Below are positions 59,760 to 64,000 of a stretch of DNA of 64,000 nucleotides, in pieces. Source of the DNA: Alternaria dauci (lineage: Eukaryota; Ascomycota; Dothideomycetes; Pleosporales; Pleosporaceae); the NCBI RefSeq assembly GCF_042100115.1, contig NC_091274.1, positions 3,162,001-3,226,000 on the forward strand. The letters run 5' to 3'. Position numbers and translations under genes: made by a program. Each line of letters opens with the position of its first letter. Within the stretch, counting starts at the first letter, position 1. Below the pieces are notes generated by a model that saw only the letters and a list, made by a program, of their open reading frames with translations, did no database searches and was not told where the DNA came from.

Positions 59760-60240
59760 CCCTAAGGTCTTTAGTTTCTATAATACCCCCCCTTATAATT
59801 CTACTGTTGCCTTAGGCACAAAATGCTAGCTGTGTATTGCAACTGTCTACTTCGTCCTTATCTAACGTCTCTAGTACGAGCGGATCTAGCGGTGGTTATT
59901 CTAATATCTACGCTATATAGAGTGCCTCTACTGTGACGGATGTATCGTGTACACCGTCGTTGCATTTTACGATTATTTCTACCTACTACGCGAACCGTGT
60001 TACAGTTAAGCCTGTTTCGATATACGCATTGCTTACTAGTTTTTGTGGAAACAACGTAAATACTCTAATTCTAAACCGAGCCTTTAACTAGCACTACCTC
60101 TATCCTGCATCTAAGTCGCGTCCGAATTCCTTCTAGTCTTCTACGCTCGTTTCCTTTGTTGCTGGCTCTCCGCTTAGTCCCTGATATGATCTAGCGAATA
60201 AGTGCTCTTTTGCAATAGTTGTATATCCGCGGCCTCTGCC
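59760..60240 (-). pseudogene. Paralogue of the minus-strand relic gene at 45090-46560
   Basis: Minus-strand reading gives KEFGRDLDAGQR, KARFRIRVFTLFPQKLV, IETGLTVTRFA and ILE.PPLDPLVLETL, the same order as in the relic at 45.1-45.6 kb. It is broken by TAG/TAA. No family is recognised. Confidence 0.5.
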
Positions 60241-60257
60241 CCCCCGTGAACGTCCGT

Positions 60258-60299
60258 CTTAGGGTTAGCTAGAAACTTTCTTGCTAACCCCTACCCTAG
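60258..60299. repeat. Palindromic element 9
   Basis: CTTAGGGTTAGCTAGAAAC facing TTTCTTGCTAACCCCTACCC, followed by GTGACATGTCAC, itself a perfect palindrome. Confidence 0.85.
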
Positions 60300-61290
60300 T
60301 GACATGTCACTAGATATGTAGTACTTCTTCTTTATATTGTTAAGCTAAGTTGTCTAGGTAAGAGATAGAATAATTTAGTTAGGGTTTATACTAAGTAGGT
60401 TATAATAGAATAAAAGGATTATATGTGTAAATAGGTTGTTATATTATCTATCTGTGAAGTGTGTGATGCCTCTTAACATGTATGTAATACCTATTGTAAG
60501 GAACTAACTGTTCTTCCTCCTATGTTAGGACTAGTGCGCACATCTCACTGTTAGGCGTAGGATTTTAAGATAAAGCGCTCTCTAATAGGTATTATAGAGT
60601 TTCTAGTGTCGCTATTAATGCGAGCCGCGGTGCGTAGAATTCCTAGTCCGACGTATCTCTAGTAGCTTAAGTAATGTTTATTGCGGGACATATAATTAGG
60701 CACGGACAGAGTAGGGATATGCTAGATATAGTTACGCTTACTATCGATAGTCTTAATAATAATGGTAATAGTATACTCTCCTAGGTACACGGCACTGTCC
60801 GTAGTGATGCTTATTATGAAGAGGGCTAAGTTATAGATAATGCCCGGCTTATAGAGTAAAGTGTTGCCTATATTAATAGTGATAACTATGGTCTCAGCCT
60901 CGTAGACGTACTTAATGAGTCGCTTTAGGAAGGCCCTGCCTTGAGGCTCGTACTCGGGGTCGACCTCTGTATAGATATCGAAGTAACTCGCTATGTAAGT
61001 AGTGTCGATATTCTAGCTGTTAGCACGGATAGGAGCACTAAAGTTTGTATAAGAGTGGTAGTCGTTAGTAGTAAGACTAAAGTTTACCTAAAAGCGGTTG
61101 TTATGGGCATTCTTATCCTTATTGATGTAATTGAACTAGGCTAGATACTAGTACTCGGCGCGCAGGATAAGGCTAATAACGGTGGTGACCCTAAGCAGAA
61201 TAGTACTAAGACTACTGTGCGCGTAGAGCTTGACGGCGATAATAGGAGAGACAGAGGACTATTTGGTGTGAGGTTAGTAAGATGTTAGTA
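60300..61290 (+). other. RIP-damaged region with an unrecognised plus-strand frame
   Basis: Between about 60.6 and 61.27 kb a plus-strand frame (intact part 60941-61144, LVLGVDLCIDIEVTRYVSS) can be read through several TAG/TAA codons, with VTLTIDSLNNNGNSIL before and TTVRVELDGDNRRDRGLFG after. It looks like former coding sequence. I cannot assign a family. Confidence 0.4.
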
Positions 61291-61291
61291 T

Positions 61292-61333
61292 AATAGGGGC
61301 CTATAGGAAAGTTTGCTAGGGACCCCCTATAGG
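61292..61333. repeat. Palindromic element 10
   Basis: AATAGGGGCCTATAGGAAAG facing TTTGCTAGGGACCCCCTATAGG. Confidence 0.85.
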
Positions 61334-61625
61334 AGTAGGGGATACGTATACGTAGTGTTAATAGAACAACCTTATAGGTAGCCTCGTTATTAGTGTAGTA
61401 AGGTAGGGGTTAGAATTGATCGGTAGCTATCTTTGATGCGAGGTAGGAGTCGCGTTGAGGTTTGTTAGTTGTAATAGTACGGCTAGTAAAGGGCAGTAGA
61501 GACTGAGTAGGATGTAAGAGGAAGGGAGTAACTAACGCTAGGATTATAAGATAGTTAACCCCTACTAAGGCTAGTACTAATGCGCTCGCCAAGAGATTAT
61601 AGTGTACTACTATTATTTTAGCCTA
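61334..61625. other. Short gene-free spacer
   Basis: Moderately RIPed sequence. A 60-codon minus-strand frame at 61410-61592 has no support. Confidence 0.4.
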
Positions 61626-62236
61626 GGTATCGCCTATAGGGTATATAGGAAACCGAGGGAAGGGAGGCGCTTAGACCTGTTGACTTAACTCTCACTTTCT
61701 ACGTTTATCGAACTTAGTCCACAACACTAACTAACAACGCTAAATCCACCGCTAAATCTAAAGAAATAGCGACTGTAATAGTAGCTACAACGTGTAAGAG
61801 TGCGTATAATCCTTGTAAAAGCTATTAGAAATAATTATTAATTACTTGCAGGCGCTTTTATAGCAACGCACTACTAATCTAAGTAATAGAAGGTGAGTCC
61901 ACTCTAAAAAACAACTAAACTAGTAACCCCGCCTATCGCCGAGTTTCCTATCTACCCCTATAGTAGGATACTATAACCCGCCATGTTAGCTGTAAACCCC
62001 CACCTAGGGGTATTCCCTACTCGCCTAGGATAACTTACTCGCTAGTAGGAAGACGCAGGTGCTAACACCTCCGTATAGGGCGAAAATACCATCGACGCTC
62101 TTACTACAACTCTCTATAACCGAGCTAACTATACAGGACTTAGGTGTAATAGAGGGTGTTAACCTAACTCCTACTAAGTTACCCGACTAGTACAACTCGC
62201 CCGCAAGGCGTCCTAAGTAAGATCTCCTACGTAACC

Positions 62237-62280
62237 ACTATAGGGGGGTCTATTAGAAAGTTTTCTAACTACCCCCTTTA
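62237..62280. repeat. Palindromic element 11
   Basis: ACTATAGGGGGGTCTATTAG facing TTTTCTAACTACCCCCTTTA. Occupies the same place as element 2 in copy A, so it predates the duplication. Confidence 0.85.
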
Positions 62281-62867
62281 TTAGACGCTCTACTACTCTA
62301 GAAGACGAAGACGATAATAATATAGGCGTAGAGGGTCTTAATAGTGATGTTAAGGATTTAGATATAGAGGACGGCGTTATACCTATCGGCGTTAAAGAGG
62401 GTGTAGACGACTACGGGGCTAAGGATGTTTATGTCCGCGTTATCACAGCTAATATAGCAACCTAGACTCTCGACGGTAAAAAACTAGCGTATTAGGTCTT
62501 TCACGTCAACCACTTTACCACTAGAATCCTCTATATCACTCCTAGCTAGCTCTATAAGATTATACTAGACAGCAAGTCTATCAGTAAGGCGTACAATATA
62601 CTATTAGGACACGTCGAACTACGTAAACGCTCATACGGTGTGCAGCTCGTCGACGAGGCTATAGGACAGAACTACTAGATTAGTTTCCAGACCGCGACAG
62701 CATCCGACTTCCAGCACTAGAGTAAGGCTAACCACTAGGCTCGATTCCTTATTATCCTTCGATCTGTCTTTGCAGATCGTGTCGACAGTGTGTTCCAGGC
62801 CACTAAGATTCCAGAAGGGGTAGTCTCGACTTATTATCTTTAGGTATTAGCAAAGATAGTGACTAGG
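62281..62867 (+). pseudogene. 5' fragment of the SNF2-type gene, interrupted
   Basis: The text follows copy A closely: VIPIGVKEGVDDYGAKDVYV against VMPVGVKDSVDK, RILYITPS against KILYITPI, and SKAYNILLGHVELRKRSYG against YKAYEILSKHVILNKRSCS. TAG/TAA interrupt it. The frame ends at the insertion point of the young element. Confidence 0.6.
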
Positions 62868-62954
62868 ATACTATAGAGGTAAACAGTATAACTAGTATAG
62901 GGTTAGAGGTAGGATAGTAGCTATAGGGGTCTACCCCTAGGGGTAAGATAGTAT

Positions 62955-63680
62955 CTATAGAGTACTACCCTTAGGGGCGAGATAGTAGCCGTAGAGTGCT
63001 ACCCCCGGGGGCGAGATAGTAGCCGTAGAGTGCTGCCCCCAGGGGCGAGATAGTAGGCGCGGGTTGCGGCAAGTTACTGTAAGTTACTACCCCCGGGGGC
63101 GAGATAGTAGCCGTAGAGTGCTGCCCCCAGGGGCGAGATAGTAGGCGCGGGTTGCGGCAAGTTGCTGTAAGTTACTGCCCCTAGGGGCGAGATAGTAGGC
63201 GTACACGTAGCGCTAATGTTACTGTCGTTATGCTTGGTGAAATGCTGTGTCTGTAGATCTAATGAGTGAAATTGCACCTCCGCCTGTCTACTCTTCGTAG
63301 ATGGTGCGTATAGTAGTATCTAGATAGTAGATGTAGAGTGCTGTAAGTTGCTGCCCCCAGGGGCGAGATAGTAGGCGTAGAGTGCTGCCCCCGGGGCGAG
63401 ATAGTAGGCATAGAGTGCTGCCCCCGGGGGCGAGATAGTAGCCGTAGAGTGCTACCCCCGGGGGCGAGATAGTAGCCGTAGAGTGCTGCCCCCAGGGGCG
63501 AGATAGTAGCCGTAGAGTGCTGCCCCCGGGGGCGAGATAGTAGCCGTAGAGTGCTGCCCCCGGGGGCGAGATAGTAGCCGTAGAGTGCTGCCCCCGGGGG
63601 CGAGATAGTAGGCGTAGAGTGCTGCCCCCAGGGGCGAGATAGTAGCCGCGGATTGCCGTAAGGTGCTGCCCTTGGGGGCG
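62955..63680. repeat. 34-bp GC-rich tandem repeat with palindromic core
   Basis: Many units of GTAGAGTGCTGCCCCCGGGG + GCGAGATAGTAGCC, each holding the palindrome GCCCCCGGGGGC or a variant. It is interrupted by a unique stretch around 63190-63330. The frames that run through it on the minus strand (LAPGGSTLRLLSRP repeats) are by-products. The position just inside the element end suggests subterminal binding-site repeats. Confidence 0.9.
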
Positions 63681-63841
63681 AGAGTGACTAACACTCACCG
63701 CTAGACTTACAGCGGCCTATGCAAGAATAGACGGCTTCTCGCCTACTTATACCTTGTGTAGTACCTCTCTATTGCTTTCTTACCTTCTCTTATCTCTTTT
63801 CCACTTACCTTAGTTTCTGTGTTCTTTCTAACAACGTTGCA

Positions 63842-64000
63842 ATGAAGCGCCCTCTAGCAAACGTTTTAACCAAAAACAGCAAACGGCAGCGTACGAATGA
63901 TCCAGAGATTGAAGAGACAACTCCTATCCACGAACAAGCTGCGCCATACCTACTCGCTATAGCGAAGTTTCCAATCGATGCGCTTAGCGCAGAATGGAGT
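63842..64000 (+). CDS. N-terminus of the young element's first gene, cut by the window edge
   Basis: ATG 63842 opens a frame that stays open to the edge (53 codons), beginning MKRPLANVLTKNSKRQRTND and continuing through TTPIHEQAAPYLLAIAKFPI. The basic KNSKRQR looks like a nuclear localisation signal. The family is not recognised. The RIPed copy at 32293 has ATA in place of the ATG but keeps the following words in altered form, which supports this start. Confidence 0.6.
   Translation, partial: MKRPLANVLTKNSKRQRTNDPEIEETTPIHEQAAPYLLAIAKFPIDALSAEWS

Larger units (their letters stand above)
61626..62867 (+). repeat. 1.2-kb dispersed repeat, copy B (truncated)
   Basis: Parallels 52272-53480 and stops abruptly at 62867, where the young element begins, inside what is coding sequence in copy A. 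Half palindromes lie near 61631 and 61942. Confidence 0.85.
62868..64000 (+). mobile_element. Young, non-RIPed element (left part only)
   Basis: Sequence from about 62868 has a much higher GC content than anything else in the block and keeps normal CA/TG. It begins with CTATAGAGGTAAACAGTATA, then a 34-bp repeat section and a unique leader, then an ATG. The RIPed counterpart is at 31721. It truncates the SNF2-type copy B, so it inserted there or recombined with it. Class unknown. No LTR or transposase is visible before the edge. Confidence 0.7.

Noticed and set aside
62955..63680. CRISPR-like look of regularly spaced palindromic repeats
   Set aside because: Units are directly adjacent with no unique spacers, the organism is a fungus, and the array lies at a transposon end.
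63074..63698. Minus-strand frames with GGSTLRLLSRP-type repeats
   Set aside because: By-products of the 34-bp tandem repeat, which reads in all frames. The same array in the RIPed copy is not open.
1..64000. tRNA, rRNA or other structured RNA genes
   Set aside because: I saw no cloverleaf with A/B boxes and no rRNA-like conserved sequence on reading. A covariance-model scan would be needed to be certain.

Overview
The window comes from a filamentous ascomycete (Pezizomycotina). Three things show this: short 45-64 nt introns with GT..AG ends and CTAAC/CTRAY branch points, fungal gene families, and a block from which CpA and TpG have almost vanished, the signature of repeat-induced point mutation (RIP). 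I cannot name the species. It is a two-compartment genome: a normal gene-rich segment (1 to about 17.1 kb) meets a transposon block (about 17.2 kb to the right edge).

Gene-rich segment. From the left: a 5'-truncated regulator of the ARGRII type, an FMN-dependent 2-hydroxy-acid oxidase, a DHDPS/NAL-superfamily aldolase, an AAAP amino-acid transporter, an SRPBCC-domain protein, an MFS sugar transporter, a relic of a NACHT (NLR) ATPase, a small cysteine-rich secreted protein, and an 881-residue secreted subtilase. I built exon structures by matching frames across splice sites. The regulator, oxidase, aldolase and transporter could form a small catabolic set (uptake, aldol cleavage, 2-hydroxy-acid/glyoxylate chemistry), but this is inference.

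Transposon block. About 17.7-26.9 kb is a RIP-dead Helitron whose N-terminal, Helitron-like and PIF1-helicase regions can still be read through the nonsense codons. About 27.9-29.8 kb is a 3' fragment of a second element, carrying a perfect 30 x 10 bp array. About 31.7-34.5 kb is a RIPed copy of an element whose young, GC-rich copy begins at about 62.87 kb and runs off the right edge.

The central object is at about 34.6-44.3 kb: a mobile-looking element with a divergent 145-codon gene and a 2,062-codon frame (36722-42910) that holds two C2H2 fingers, a tyrosine-recombinase-like domain with an R..R..H..Y set, and a RecQ-like helicase. The frame has one stop (TAA, codon 192) and, after its ATG, no Met, Trp, CTG or GTG codons. 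Start-codon-based gene finders therefore miss most of it. A related but thoroughly dead copy lies at 46766-52300.

From 44.3 to 62.9 kb RIP is milder. There are relics of a SNF2-type helicase gene (about 52.3-57.9 kb, with its 5' part repeated at 61.6-62.9 kb), of two paralogous minus-strand genes, and of genes I do not recognise. Scattered through this part is a family of about 36-44 bp palindromes (AGGGGT..TAGGAAA / TTTCCTA..ACCCCT), several of them inside apparent introns.

RIP intensity differs sharply between neighbouring elements (extreme, moderate, none), so the block was probably built by successive insertions.
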